Below, piece after piece: positions 25,682 through 34,482 of a stretch of 49,686 bases of DNA. A program made the position numbers and the translations under genes. The stretch's first letter is position 1. Every line of letters begins with the position of its first letter. The stretch covers positions 1 to 49,686 of the forward strand of contig NZ_LQOX01000093.1 of the NCBI RefSeq assembly GCF_002102175.1, read 5' to 3'. The DNA is from Mycobacterium gastri (lineage in GTDB: Bacteria; Actinomycetota; Actinomycetes; Mycobacteriales; Mycobacteriaceae). Below the pieces are notes generated by a model that saw only the letters and a list, made by a program, of their open reading frames with translations, was not told where the DNA came from and did not search any database.

Positions 25682-27425
25682 CCGGTGCCGGCGGGGCGGT
25701 GGCCGCGCTGGTGGGGTTCAGGCTCGCCAGGTGTCCGCTCTCCACACCCGCGGCCGGGCTGAGCTCGCAGTCGATGACCGACGGTCCCCCCGACGCCAGC
25801 GCCTCGGTCAGTGCCGCGGTCAGCTCCGACGGGGTGGTGACGTGATATCCCTTGCCGCTGAACGCCTCTGCGATCAGCTCGTGACGCGCGCGAGCGTTCA
25901 GCACGGTAGGCGCCGGATCGGTGCCGGACGCCGACGCCTCGTCACCGCGGTAGACGCCGCCGTTGTTGAGGATGACCACGGTCACCGGAAGTCGATACCG
26001 GCAGATGGTCTCGATTTCCATGCCGGAAAAGCCGAATGCGCTGTCACCTTCGATCGCGATCACCGGTCGCCCGGTCTCCACCGCGGCCGCGATTGAATAG
26101 CCCAGGCCGATTCCCATCACCCCCCAGGTACCGGTGTCGAGCCGGTGTCGCGGCAACTGCATGTCGATGACGTTGCGAGCCAGGTCCAGCGCGTTGGCGC
26201 CTTCGTTGACCACATACACATCGGGATTGCGTTGCAGCACCGCGCGAATAGCGCCGAGCGCGTTGTAGAACCGCATTGGGTGCGGGTCCTCGGCCAACCG
26301 TTCGCGCATCTTGGCCTCGTTGCGCGCCTTGCGATCCGACAGCTCGCCGGTCCATGCCGCCGGCGCCGCGACGGGACATCCGGCCAGGCCGTCCAGCAGC
26401 GCCGACATCACCGAGCCGATGTCACCGGTCAGCGGTGCCACCACCGGCCGGTTGCTGTCGAACTCCGAGGCCGCGATATCGACCTGGATGAACTTGGCGT
26501 CGGCTGCCCACTGCGGCGACTCGCCATGGCCCAGAAGCCAATTCAGCCGGGCACCGACCAGCACGACGGTGTCGGCACGCGCGATGGCCAGCGAGCGGGC
26601 CGCGCCGGCGGACTGCGGATGCGAGTCCGGCAGTAGCCCCTTGGCCATCGACATGGGCAGGAACGGAATTCCGGTGGTCTCGACGAACTCGCGAATCACG
26701 TTGTCGGCCCGGGCGTATGCCGCGCCTTTGCCGAGCACGATCAGCGGCCGCCGGGCCGCGGCGAGTATCTGCAGGGCGCGGTCGACCGCCTCGGCCGCGG
26801 GAAGTTGTCGCGGTGCCGGGTCGACCAGCCGCCAGATGCTGTCGACGGCAACGGAGACCTCCAGGGCCTGACCGAGCACCTCGCCGGGGATGTCGAGGTA
26901 GACACCGCCCGGCCGGCCCGAAATTGCGGTGCGAATGGCGCGCGCGACCCCGAGCCCGATGTCCTGGACCCGGTTGATCCGGTAGGCCGCCTTGGCAAAT
27001 GGCCGGGCGGCATCGAGCTGGTCGATCTCCTGGTAGTCGCCGCGCTGCAGGTCCACGATGGACCGCCGGCCCGAACCCGAGATCTGGATCATCGGGAAGC
27101 AGTTTGCGGTTGCGTTGGCCAGCGCGGGCAGGCCGTTGAGAAAGCCGGGGCCAGACGTCGTCAGGCAGATGCCGGGACGCGCCGTGAGGAAACCGGCGGC
27201 CGCGGCCGCGTTGCCGGCCGAACCCTCATGACGGAAGCCGATGTAACGGATACCAGCGGCCTGGGCGGTGCGGGCGAGGTCGGTGATCGGGATGCCGACG
27301 ATCCCGTAGATGGTGTCGACGTCATTGGCCTTGAGGGCATCCACCATGAGGTGAAAGCCGTCGGTCAGGCGATCCCTGGCCGGTCCAGCCGCCGCTGCGC
27401 CGGGAGATGCCGATTGCGTGCTCAT
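25665..27425 (-). CDS. oxcA: Thiamine-diphosphate enzyme, probable oxalyl-CoA decarboxylase
   Basis: 586 residues from the ATG at 27425, with GAGGAG nine bases upstream. The three ThDP-enzyme domains are visible: the N-terminal Pyr domain with the catalytic Glu in FRHEGSAGNAAAAAG, a central domain (RRPLIVLGKGAAYARADNVI), and the PP domain with GDSAFGFSGMEIETICRY and ILNNGGVYRGDE binding ThDP-Mg. Counterpart of Rv0118c. It should decarboxylate oxalyl-CoA to formyl-CoA. The divergent fadD7 gene encodes an enzyme related to oxalyl-CoA ligases, so the pair could form an oxalate-breakdown route. Confidence 0.93.
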   Translation of the reverse strand: MSTQSASPGAAAAGPARDRLTDGFHLMVDALKANDVDTIYGIVGIPITDLARTAQAAGIRYIGFRHEGSAGNAAAAAGFLTARPGICLTTSGPGFLNGLPALANATANCFPMIQISGSGRRSIVDLQRGDYQEIDQLDAARPFAKAAYRINRVQDIGLGVARAIRTAISGRPGGVYLDIPGEVLGQALEVSVAVDSIWRLVDPAPRQLPAAEAVDRALQILAAARRPLIVLGKGAAYARADNVIREFVETTGIPFLPMSMAKGLLPDSHPQSAGAARSLAIARADTVVLVGARLNWLLGHGESPQWAADAKFIQVDIAASEFDSNRPVVAPLTGDIGSVMSALLDGLAGCPVAAPAAWTGELSDRKARNEAKMRERLAEDPHPMRFYNALGAIRAVLQRNPDVYVVNEGANALDLARNVIDMQLPRHRLDTGTWGVMGIGLGYSIAAAVETGRPVIAIEGDSAFGFSGMEIETICRYRLPVTVVILNNGGVYRGDEASASGTDPAPTVLNARARHELIAEAFSGKGYHVTTPSELTAALTEALASGGPSVIDCELSPAAGVESGHLASLNPTSAATAPPAPVSAGG

Positions 27426-27721
27426 GGTGGCGACTCCTCGTGTCCGTGTCTCTGTGTGTGTGGAGGGGGGACCGGAGTGCTCCGGGCCGCGGATGTCTCG
27501 GTCATCACTTTGTTCCAGGGCCGGGGCGGTGTCCAAGACCGGGTCGCTATTCAGTGATTTACGTTGTCTATCGACCCTGGCCGCCAGCGGCTTCCGGAGT
27601 GCATTCAATAGGTTCCGGCTATCGAGCGGTAGCGGATCGGTATTGGACAAGCAGCGTTGTCACCGGCAGGGTGGCCATCAGGAGCCGATCCGGCACCGGC
27701 AACACCCGAGAGGAGCGTGCG

Positions 27722-29320
27722 ATGTCATCGATCACCAAGGCGGTGGCGCAACAGTTCGCGGCCGAAGGTTCCACCGAATCGTCGAATCCGCGAATTGTCG
27801 ATCTGGTGATGGTGGCGGCAACCCGCCGGCCGGAGGCCGTCGCGCTCGTCGTGACCGCCGACCGCGTCGCAATCAGCTACCGTGACGTGCTCCGGTTGGC
27901 CGACGACCTGGCCGGGCAGCTGACCAGGGCCGGTCTCTTGCCGGGCGACCGGGTGGCGCTGCGCTCAGGCAGCAACGCCGAATTCGTCGTCGCGCTGTTG
28001 GCCGCGTCGCGAGCCGATCTTGTTGTGGTCCCGTTGGATCCGGCGTTGCCCGTCAGCGACCAGCGCGCCCGTGCCGAGGCTTCCGGAGCGCGCGTGGTGC
28101 TGGTGGACGGCAGCGGCCCGGACAACGCGGACGATCCGGCGATCAGGTGGTGGCCGGTGGCGGTGAGCGTGGGCCGCGATGACGGCGCGCTGTCGGTCCG
28201 TTTGGAGGCTGCCGGGGAACCGAAGCCGGTCACGTCGGCGCCCCAGGGGCTGCGGCCTGACGACGCCATGATCATGTTCACCGGCGGGACGACGGGACTG
28301 CCGAAAATGGTCCCCTGGACACACGGAAACATCGCCAGTTCGATCCGGGCGATCATCGCCGCGTATCGGCTGGGTCCGCAGGATGCGACGGTCGCGGTGA
28401 TGCCGCTATACCACGGTCACGGCTTGATCGCCGCGTTGCTGTCGACCCTGGCATCCGGGGGCGCGGTGTTGCTGCCGGCCCGCGGCAAGTTCTCGGCCCA
28501 CACCTTCTGGGACGACATCGACGCCGTGCGGGCCACCTGGTACACGGCGGTGCCGACCATTCACCAGATCCTGTTGGAGCGTGCCAAGACTGAACCGTCC
28601 GGCACCAAAGCCGCCCTGCGTTTCATCCGCAGCTGCAGCGCCCCACTCACCCCGGAGACGGCGCAGGCGCTGCACGCAGAGTTCAGCGCGCCGGCGGTGT
28701 GTGCTTTCGGGATGACCGAGGCCACCCACCAGGTGGCCACCACAAGCCCCGACGACGATGAAAACCCGGCGGTGTCAACCGGTCTGGTGGGCAAGTCGAC
28801 CGGGCCCGAGATCCGGATCGTCGGGTCCGGCGCAGTGCCCGTCGGCCCCGGCGAGGTCGGCGAGGTCTGGCTGCGCGGCCCCACCGTGGTGCGTGGCTAC
28901 CTCGGCGACCCGAAGATCACCGAAGCCAACTTCACCGACGGTTGGCTGCGCACCGGCGATCTGGGGACATTGTCGGACGACGGTGACCTGAGCATCCGTG
29001 GCCGGATCAAAGAGCTGATCAACCGGGGCGGCGAGAAGATTTCGCCGGAACGTGTCGAGCAAGTGCTGGCCACCCATCCCAACGTGTTGGAACCAGCCGT
29101 CTTCGGCGTTGCCCACCCGCTCTACGGCGAAGCCGTCGCGGCCGTCATCGTGCCTCGGCAACCCGCGCCGACTCCCGAAGAACTCACCGAGTTCTGCCGG
29201 GAACGCTTGGCGGCCTTCGAGATTCCTGCCAGCTTCGAGCTGGCGAGCGAGCTGCCGCACACCGCGAAAGGTTCGCTCGACCGTCGCGCGGTGGCCACCC
29301 GGTTCGGCGGGTCCGGGTAA
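27722..29320 (+). CDS. fadD7: Acyl-CoA ligase FadD7 (oxalyl-CoA synthetase-like)
   Basis: 532 residues from the ATG at 27722, with GAGAGGAG upstream. Adenylate-forming motifs: MFTGGTTGLPKMVPWTHGN, FGMTEATHQ, WLRTGDLG, then GRIKELINRGGEKISPERVE and the catalytic Lys region HTAKGSLDRR. The family position near plant AAE3/yeast Pcs60 suggests oxalate as substrate, and the divergent neighbour oxcA would use oxalyl-CoA. Counterpart of Rv0119. The 296-base gap between oxcA and fadD7 must hold both promoters; no operator was picked out there. Confidence 0.92.
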   Translation: MSSITKAVAQQFAAEGSTESSNPRIVDLVMVAATRRPEAVALVVTADRVAISYRDVLRLADDLAGQLTRAGLLPGDRVALRSGSNAEFVVALLAASRADLVVVPLDPALPVSDQRARAEASGARVVLVDGSGPDNADDPAIRWWPVAVSVGRDDGALSVRLEAAGEPKPVTSAPQGLRPDDAMIMFTGGTTGLPKMVPWTHGNIASSIRAIIAAYRLGPQDATVAVMPLYHGHGLIAALLSTLASGGAVLLPARGKFSAHTFWDDIDAVRATWYTAVPTIHQILLERAKTEPSGTKAALRFIRSCSAPLTPETAQALHAEFSAPAVCAFGMTEATHQVATTSPDDDENPAVSTGLVGKSTGPEIRIVGSGAVPVGPGEVGEVWLRGPTVVRGYLGDPKITEANFTDGWLRTGDLGTLSDDGDLSIRGRIKELINRGGEKISPERVEQVLATHPNVLEPAVFGVAHPLYGEAVAAVIVPRQPAPTPEELTEFCRERLAAFEIPASFELASELPHTAKGSLDRRAVATRFGGSG

Positions 29321-29325
29321 GACGG

Positions 29326-29784
29326 TTACGCGACCGAACCCCACGCCGCTCGCGCGCCGGAGTCGCCCACCCGGTATGTCTGGACCAGGGTGGCCGCGGC
29401 GGCAGTCACCACCAGCAGCGTGACCAGCAGGTGCACGACGGGTTTGACCGCGCGTCCCCGCGCCCGGTGAAGGTGAACGACCGCCAGCGCGACCACCGCC
29501 GCCGCCAGCGCGGCCGCGAAGTAGGACAGGGTTTGGCCGAGGTTCGCGTGGCTGTCGATCGCCGGCGACTGGCCGAGCTTGCCGGCCAACCACTCGCCCG
29601 AGTCCGCGGTCAACGGGGTCACGATGAGCGTGATGACGGCCAGGACTAGAGTCAGCCAGACCAGTCGTTGGCGGGCGGCCGGCGACAGCGCGCAGATGAT
29701 CGCCAGGATCGCCGTCAACGGACCCAGCACGACGACCAGATGGTTGAGCAATATGTGGGCCGGTAGTCCGCCAACCGTCGACAT
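29326..29784 (-). CDS. DUF2231-like four-helix membrane protein
   Basis: 152 residues. Four membrane segments can be drawn: ILLNHLVVVLGPLTAILAII, RLVWLTLVLAVITLIVTPLT, LSYFAAALAAAVVALAVVHL and VVHLLVTLLVVTAAAATLVQ. The GLPAHILLNHLVVVLGPL start with a conserved His is like DUF2231 proteins, some of which bind haem, but the function is unknown. It starts ten bases after the fusA2 stop on the same strand and is convergent with fadD7, five bases away. M. tuberculosis H37Rv does not have an annotated gene here as far as I recall. Confidence 0.75.
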   Translation of the reverse strand: MSTVGGLPAHILLNHLVVVLGPLTAILAIICALSPAARQRLVWLTLVLAVITLIVTPLTADSGEWLAGKLGQSPAIDSHANLGQTLSYFAAALAAAVVALAVVHLHRARGRAVKPVVHLLVTLLVVTAAAATLVQTYRVGDSGARAAWGSVA

Positions 29785-29794
29785 GAGGCTGGCG

Positions 29795-31951
29795 CTACGC
29801 GGTTGACTTCACCCGGGCCGCAGCGGATTCCGGCATCGGTTCGTATCGGGCGAACGTGCGGGTGAACGATGCGGCGCCGTGGGCGAGCGAGCGCAAGTCG
29901 ATGGCATAGCGGGTCAACTCGACCTGAGGCACTTCGGCTTTGACCACCGTACGTTCGTTGGCAGCGGTCTCGGTACCCAACACGCGGCCGCGGCGCCCGG
30001 ACAGATCACCCATCACCGCGCCTACGAAATCGTCGGGCACTAACACCGAGATCTCGTCGATCGGCTCCAGCAGGATCACCTTGGTCGCAGCGGCCGCATC
30101 CCGCAACGCCAGTCCACCGGCCATCTGGAAGGCGAAGTCGGAAGAGTCGACGCTGTGGGCTTTACCGTCGAGCAGGGTGACCCGCAAGTCCACCACCGGG
30201 TAACCGGCGAGTACCCCCTTTTCCATCTGCGCCCGGACGCCCTTCTCCACACTCGGGATGAATTGGCGTGGCACCGCGCCACCGACCACCTTGTCGACGA
30301 ACTCGAAACCGGAGCCCTCCGGCAGCGGCTCCACCTCGATGTCGCACACTCCGTACTGGCCGTGCCCGCCGGATTGCTTGACGTGACGGCCGTGGGCTTT
30401 TGCCTTGCCGGCGAACGTTTCCCGCAGCGGTACCCGCAGCTCCACGGTGTCCACGGTGACGCCGTACCGATTGGCCAGCCCGTCGAGCACCACGCCGGCA
30501 TGGGCCTCGCCCATGCACCACAGCACGATCTGGTGGGTTTCCTGGTTCTGCTCGATCCGCAATGTCGGGTCTTCGGCGGCAAGACGGCCCAAGCCGACCG
30601 ACAATTTGTCCTCGTCGGTCTTGGCGTGCGCCTGAATGGCAATGGGCAACAAGGGTTCCGGCATCGTCCAGGGTTTGAGCACCAAGGGCTCGGACTTGTC
30701 CGACAGGGTGTCGCCGGTTTCCGCGCGGCTCAGCCTGCCGATGGCACAGATGTCGCCGGCCACCACCGCCGTCGCGGGGCGCTGCTGCTTGCCGAGCGGG
30801 AACGACAGCGGTCCGATGCGTTCGTCTTCGTCGTGGTCGGGATGGGTGTTCGCCGAACCGTTCTGATCGCCGAAAAACGACGAGAAATGGCCCGACACAT
30901 GCACCGTGGCGTCGGGCTTGATGGTTCCGGAGAACACCCGCACCAGGCTGACCCGGCCGACGTAGGGGTCGGACGTGGTCTTCACCACCTCGGCGAGCAA
31001 TGGCGCGTTCACGTCGCAGGCCAACCCGGCGTGTGCGGCGCCCTGCGGGGTGAACACCTCCGGTAGCGGGTGTTCCATCGGAGACGGGAAGCCGCGGGTG
31101 GCGACCTCCAGCAGTTCCAGGGTGCCGACGCCGGTGCCGCTGCACACCGGGATCACCGGGAAGAACGAGCCCCGGGCGACGGCCTTCTCCAGATCCTGGA
31201 TCAGGATGGATTCGTCGATGTCCTCGCCGCCGAGGTAGCGCTCCATCAACGACTCGTCCTCGGACTCCTCGATGATCCCTTCGATCAGGCTGCCGCGGGC
31301 TTCCTCGATACGATCGGCGTCCGACGGGTCCGGGGGTCGCGTGGTGCGCTTGCCGCCGGAGTACTCGTAGTGGATTTGTGACAGCAATCCGATCAGGCCC
31401 TCACCGGCGGGTCCGGCGGGAAGGTACAGCGGTAAGACTTTGTCGCCGAACGCGTCCTGGGCGGCGGCCAGTGCCTCCTGATAGTTCGCCCGGGCGTGGT
31501 CCAGCTTGGTGATCACCACTGCGCGCGGCATGCCGACCTGGCTGCATTCCTGCCAGAGCGACTTGGTGGGTTGGTCGACGCCCTCGTTCGCCGCGATCAC
31601 GAACAGCGCGCAGTCCGCGGCTCGCAACCCGGCGCGCAGCTCACCCACGAAATCGGCGTATCCAGGGGTGTCGACGAGGTTCACCTTGATGCCGTCGTGC
31701 GACAGCGAGGCCACCCCGAGCCCGACCGAGCGCTGCTGGCGGATCTCCGCGTCGTCGTAGTCGCAGACCGTGGTGCCGTCGGTGACCGATCCCGGCCGGG
31801 ACAGCACTCCGGATGCGACGAGCAGGGCCTCGACCAGGGTGGTTTTGCCGCTGCCTGATGGCCCCACCAGAACCACGTTGCGAACGGCGTCCGGGCCATC
31901 CGCGGTGGGTGCGGCTCCCGCCCCCTGGGAGGCACTCGCTCTGTCGGCCAT
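29795..31951 (-). CDS. fusA2: Elongation factor G-like protein FusA2
   Basis: 718 residues from the ATG at 31951, with GGAGGAAAG upstream. G-domain: GPSGSGKTTL (P-loop), DTPGYADFV (G3) and ITKLDHARANY (G4 with Thr for the usual Asn). EF-G domains II-V follow, including the domain IV segment QSGGHGQYGVCDIEVEPL and a C-terminal RRGRVLGTET segment. Counterpart of Rv0120c. Mycobacterial EF-G2 proteins bind GTP but are reported not to replace EF-G; a stress or ribosome-hibernation role is suggested. The insert GDQNGSANTHPDHDEDERIG in domain II is typical of this subgroup. Confidence 0.94.
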   Translation of the reverse strand: MADRASASQGAGAAPTADGPDAVRNVVLVGPSGSGKTTLVEALLVASGVLSRPGSVTDGTTVCDYDDAEIRQQRSVGLGVASLSHDGIKVNLVDTPGYADFVGELRAGLRAADCALFVIAANEGVDQPTKSLWQECSQVGMPRAVVITKLDHARANYQEALAAAQDAFGDKVLPLYLPAGPAGEGLIGLLSQIHYEYSGGKRTTRPPDPSDADRIEEARGSLIEGIIEESEDESLMERYLGGEDIDESILIQDLEKAVARGSFFPVIPVCSGTGVGTLELLEVATRGFPSPMEHPLPEVFTPQGAAHAGLACDVNAPLLAEVVKTTSDPYVGRVSLVRVFSGTIKPDATVHVSGHFSSFFGDQNGSANTHPDHDEDERIGPLSFPLGKQQRPATAVVAGDICAIGRLSRAETGDTLSDKSEPLVLKPWTMPEPLLPIAIQAHAKTDEDKLSVGLGRLAAEDPTLRIEQNQETHQIVLWCMGEAHAGVVLDGLANRYGVTVDTVELRVPLRETFAGKAKAHGRHVKQSGGHGQYGVCDIEVEPLPEGSGFEFVDKVVGGAVPRQFIPSVEKGVRAQMEKGVLAGYPVVDLRVTLLDGKAHSVDSSDFAFQMAGGLALRDAAAATKVILLEPIDEISVLVPDDFVGAVMGDLSGRRGRVLGTETAANERTVVKAEVPQVELTRYAIDLRSLAHGAASFTRTFARYEPMPESAAARVKSTA

Positions 31952-32022
31952 GACTTTCCTCCAGTTCTTCCGGGTATTAGGAATCCGGGCCCGCCCACTC
32001 CCGTAAGCGGTGTGTTCCAGCC

Positions 32023-32061
32023 CACAGGACGCACCCACAGGACGCACTCACAGGACGCAGT
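32023..32061. repeat. Three tandem 13-bp repeats upstream of fusA2
   Basis: Three consecutive copies of CACAGGACGCA plus two variable bases (32023-32035, 32036-32048, 32049-32061). They lie 72-110 bases before the fusA2 start and could be either a regulator-binding array or a small variable repeat. Confidence 0.6.
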
Positions 32062-32196
32062 AGCAACTTTTCCCCCAACCGCCGCCCAGCACAAGGGCCG
32101 GCCCATGCGGTGCGACGGGGGCGCGGCGCCGTCGTCGACCTCCGGGGCCGGCCGATGCGGGGATCCGTCAGGGGGTCTTGTGATCGGCGGGCCGGG

Positions 32197-32604
32197 TCAG
32201 CCGTGCCAGCTGGACCAATGCCGCACCGACACGGTGACCACCGGCCCGTTCAACGGAATCGACTGGTACTGAGGGTATTTCGTGCGCAGCAGCCGGTATC
32301 CGGTCTGCATGGCCGCGCCGTCGTGATGGATTGCGGCGACTCCGTCGGCCCTGACCCACCACAACTGCGTCCAGTCGTCGTCGTAATCATCGACGAGCAG
32401 GCTGACGTGCGGATTGCTTTCGATATTGGTGAGGCGCCGCAGCCGCTGGGTGGTTTTCGGCTTCGCGTCGACGGCGGTGAAGATGAGGTCCCGATCCACC
32501 GCGAAAACCACCGGCACCAGGTGGGGCGTGCCCGCGGGCGTGATCGTGGCCAGCCGCGCCACCGGGGATTGCGTGAAGGCGGCCTTCGGGTCGAATTCGC
32601 CCAC
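32197..32604 (-). CDS. PPOX-class probable F420-dependent protein (Rv0121c-like)
   Basis: 135 residues with a GTG start. The FMN/F420-binding split-barrel pattern is visible: [59 protein letters not shown] and [16 protein letters not shown]. The subfamily is the F420-linked PPOX-class group (TIGR03668 type), which reduces quinones, biliverdin or similar. Counterpart of Rv0121c next to fusA2. The 245 bases between it and fusA2 hold the tandem 13-bp repeats. Confidence 0.88.
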   Translation of the reverse strand: MGEFDPKAAFTQSPVARLATITPAGTPHLVPVVFAVDRDLIFTAVDAKPKTTQRLRRLTNIESNPHVSLLVDDYDDDWTQLWWVRADGVAAIHHDGAAMQTGYRLLRTKYPQYQSIPLNGPVVTVSVRHWSSWHG

Positions 32605-32683
32605 TGGCTCAGCCTAAGGCCGGGCTGCCGCGCGGCTCGGGCCGATGGCCGCGGAAACTCTCTCGCCGGGCTACCGTTACCCC

Positions 32684-33133
32684 ATGCCGGCGGAGACGCA
32701 GATCGCCAATCTCCTCTATCGCTATGCGGAGTGCATCGACGCCGGCGACCTGGACGAGGCGGCCGCGCTGTTCGCGCACGCTCGCATCCGGATCGACGCT
32801 GCCGGCCACGACACCATCGATGCGGCAGGGCTGCTGAGGATCTGGAAGTCGCTGATCGTTTTGTATCCCGACGGGACACCCCGAACCAAGCATCTGGTCA
32901 CCAATCCGATCATCGAGATCGACGGGCACGCCAAAACCGCGCAATGCCGCAGTTACTACACGGTGCTGCAGCAGACCGAGGACTTTCCGCTGCAGGCCAT
33001 TGTTGCGGGCCGCTATCATGACCGCTTCGAATGCGTCGAGGGCACCTGGCGTTTTGCCTATCGCGACCTGACCCTGATCGACATGGTCGGTGATACCAGT
33101 CACCATCTGAGTTATGGCATTGCGCCTGCCTAG
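32684..33133 (+). CDS. SnoaL-like (NTF2-fold) protein
   Basis: 149 residues from the ATG at 32684 (MPAETQIANLLYRYAECIDA); an in-frame ATG at 32645 would add 13 residues. The start ANLLYRYAECIDAGDLDEAA, with LFAHARIRID following, is the standard SnoaL_4/ring-hydroxylating dioxygenase beta-subunit-like fold, and the end WRFAYRDLTLIDMVGD closes the cone. Possible roles are isomerase, dehydratase or ligand binding; no substrate is indicated. It lies between the Rv0121c-like gene and pepA, where M. tuberculosis has Rv0122, Rv0123 and PE_PGRS2. Confidence 0.8.
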   Translation: MPAETQIANLLYRYAECIDAGDLDEAAALFAHARIRIDAAGHDTIDAAGLLRIWKSLIVLYPDGTPRTKHLVTNPIIEIDGHAKTAQCRSYYTVLQQTEDFPLQAIVAGRYHDRFECVEGTWRFAYRDLTLIDMVGDTSHHLSYGIAPA

Positions 33134-33299
33134 GGACCCTTGGCGAAACTCCGGAGAATTTCCGCAATTTTGGCCGTCCGAAGTCTTGAGAACTACTCAG
33201 GTGGGTATTTGGACTACGGTAGATGTAGACAAAGTTGTGCTGCCCGGACCTTAAGGCTGGGACAATTCAGCTTCTTCCCCCGACGCAGGAGGTTACGGG

Positions 33300-34373
33300 A
33301 TGAGCAACGTTCGCCACCGCCCGGTGGGGTGGTCATGGCTGGTCGCCATATTGGCCGTGCTCGGATTGGGTCTGGCCACACCGCCGGCGCCCGCATTGGC
33401 GGCGCCGTCCACATTCGCGCTGGACCGGTTCGCCGATTACCCGGCGCTGCCGCTGGACCCGTCGGCGTTGGTCGCCCAGGTAGGGCCGCAGATCGTCAAC
33501 ATCAACACCAGGCTGGGCTACAACAACGCGGTGGGAGCCGGCACCGGCATCGTCATCGATCCCAACGGTGTCGTGCTGACCAACAACCACGTGATTTCGG
33601 GCGCCACCGACATCAGCGCGTTCGACGTCGGTAACGGCCAAACCTACGGCGTCGACGTGGTCGGCTACGACCGCACCCAGGACATCGCGGTGCTGCAGCT
33701 GCGGGGTGCGGGCGGTTTGCCCACCGCCACGATCGGTGGCGGGGTGTCGATCGGCGAGCCCGTCGTCGCGCTGGGCAACACCGGCGGGCAGGGCGGTACG
33801 CCGCGTGCGGTGCCCGGGCGGGTGGTCGCCCTCAACCAGACCGTCCAGGCCTCGGACGCGCTCACCGGTGCCGAAGAAACGCTCAACGGGCTGATCCAGG
33901 TCGACGCCGCGATCCGGCCCGGCGACTCGGGCGGGCCGATCGTCAACAACCAGGGGCAGGTTGTCGGCATCAACACGGCCGCTTCCGACAACTTCCAACT
34001 GTCCCAGGGCGGGCAGGGCTTTGCCATTCCGATCGGCCAGGCGATGGCGATCGCCAACCAGATCCGCTCCGGAGGCGGGGCGCCCACGGTGCACATCGGA
34101 CCGACCGCCTTCCTCGGCCTGGGTGTCGTCGACAACAACGGCAACGGCGCGAGGGTGCAGCGAGTGGTGGGGACCGCGCCCGCCGCGTCGATCGGGATCT
34201 CCAACGGCGACGTGGTCACCGCGGTCGACGGCGTCGCGATCAGTTCGGCTACCGCCTTGTCGGATGTGCTCAACGGGCATCATCCCGGCGACGTCGTCTC
34301 GATCAGCTGGCTGTCCAAATCAGGGGTCGCGCGCACCGAGAACGTGACGCTGGCCGAGGGGCCGCCGGCTTGA
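33300..34373 (+). CDS. pepA: Secreted HtrA-like serine protease PepA (Mtb32A)
   Basis: 357 residues with GCAGGAGG upstream. A signal peptide ([20 protein letters not shown], cut near ALA-AP at 34-36) leads to a trypsin-like domain with catalytic H97 (TNNHVISG), D128 (RTQDIAVL) and S210 (RPGDSGGPI), then one PDZ domain (about 255-350: [20 protein letters not shown]). It acts in the cell envelope or outside. Counterpart of Rv0125, the antigen used in the M72 vaccine fusion. The upstream gap contains a CTAC-G-GTAG palindrome near 33213, of unknown meaning. Confidence 0.95.
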   Translation: MSNVRHRPVGWSWLVAILAVLGLGLATPPAPALAAPSTFALDRFADYPALPLDPSALVAQVGPQIVNINTRLGYNNAVGAGTGIVIDPNGVVLTNNHVISGATDISAFDVGNGQTYGVDVVGYDRTQDIAVLQLRGAGGLPTATIGGGVSIGEPVVALGNTGGQGGTPRAVPGRVVALNQTVQASDALTGAEETLNGLIQVDAAIRPGDSGGPIVNNQGQVVGINTAASDNFQLSQGGQGFAIPIGQAMAIANQIRSGGGAPTVHIGPTAFLGLGVVDNNGNGARVQRVVGTAPAASIGISNGDVVTAVDGVAISSATALSDVLNGHHPGDVVSISWLSKSGVARTENVTLAEGPPA

Positions 34374-34482
34374 GCTACGCGGGGATGATCACTGCCGGCC
34401 GGTGAATTCGATTGGCGCCGGCAGTGATTGCCCGCATGGTTCCCGAAGTTCCACCTCGGGTATCCGTGGCATCGTGGAGTTG

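Noticed and set aside
33181..33240. Possible BlaI-like or other operator upstream of pepA (CTACGGTAG)
   Set aside because: The palindrome is only nine bases and does not match the full TACTACA/TGTAGTA pattern.
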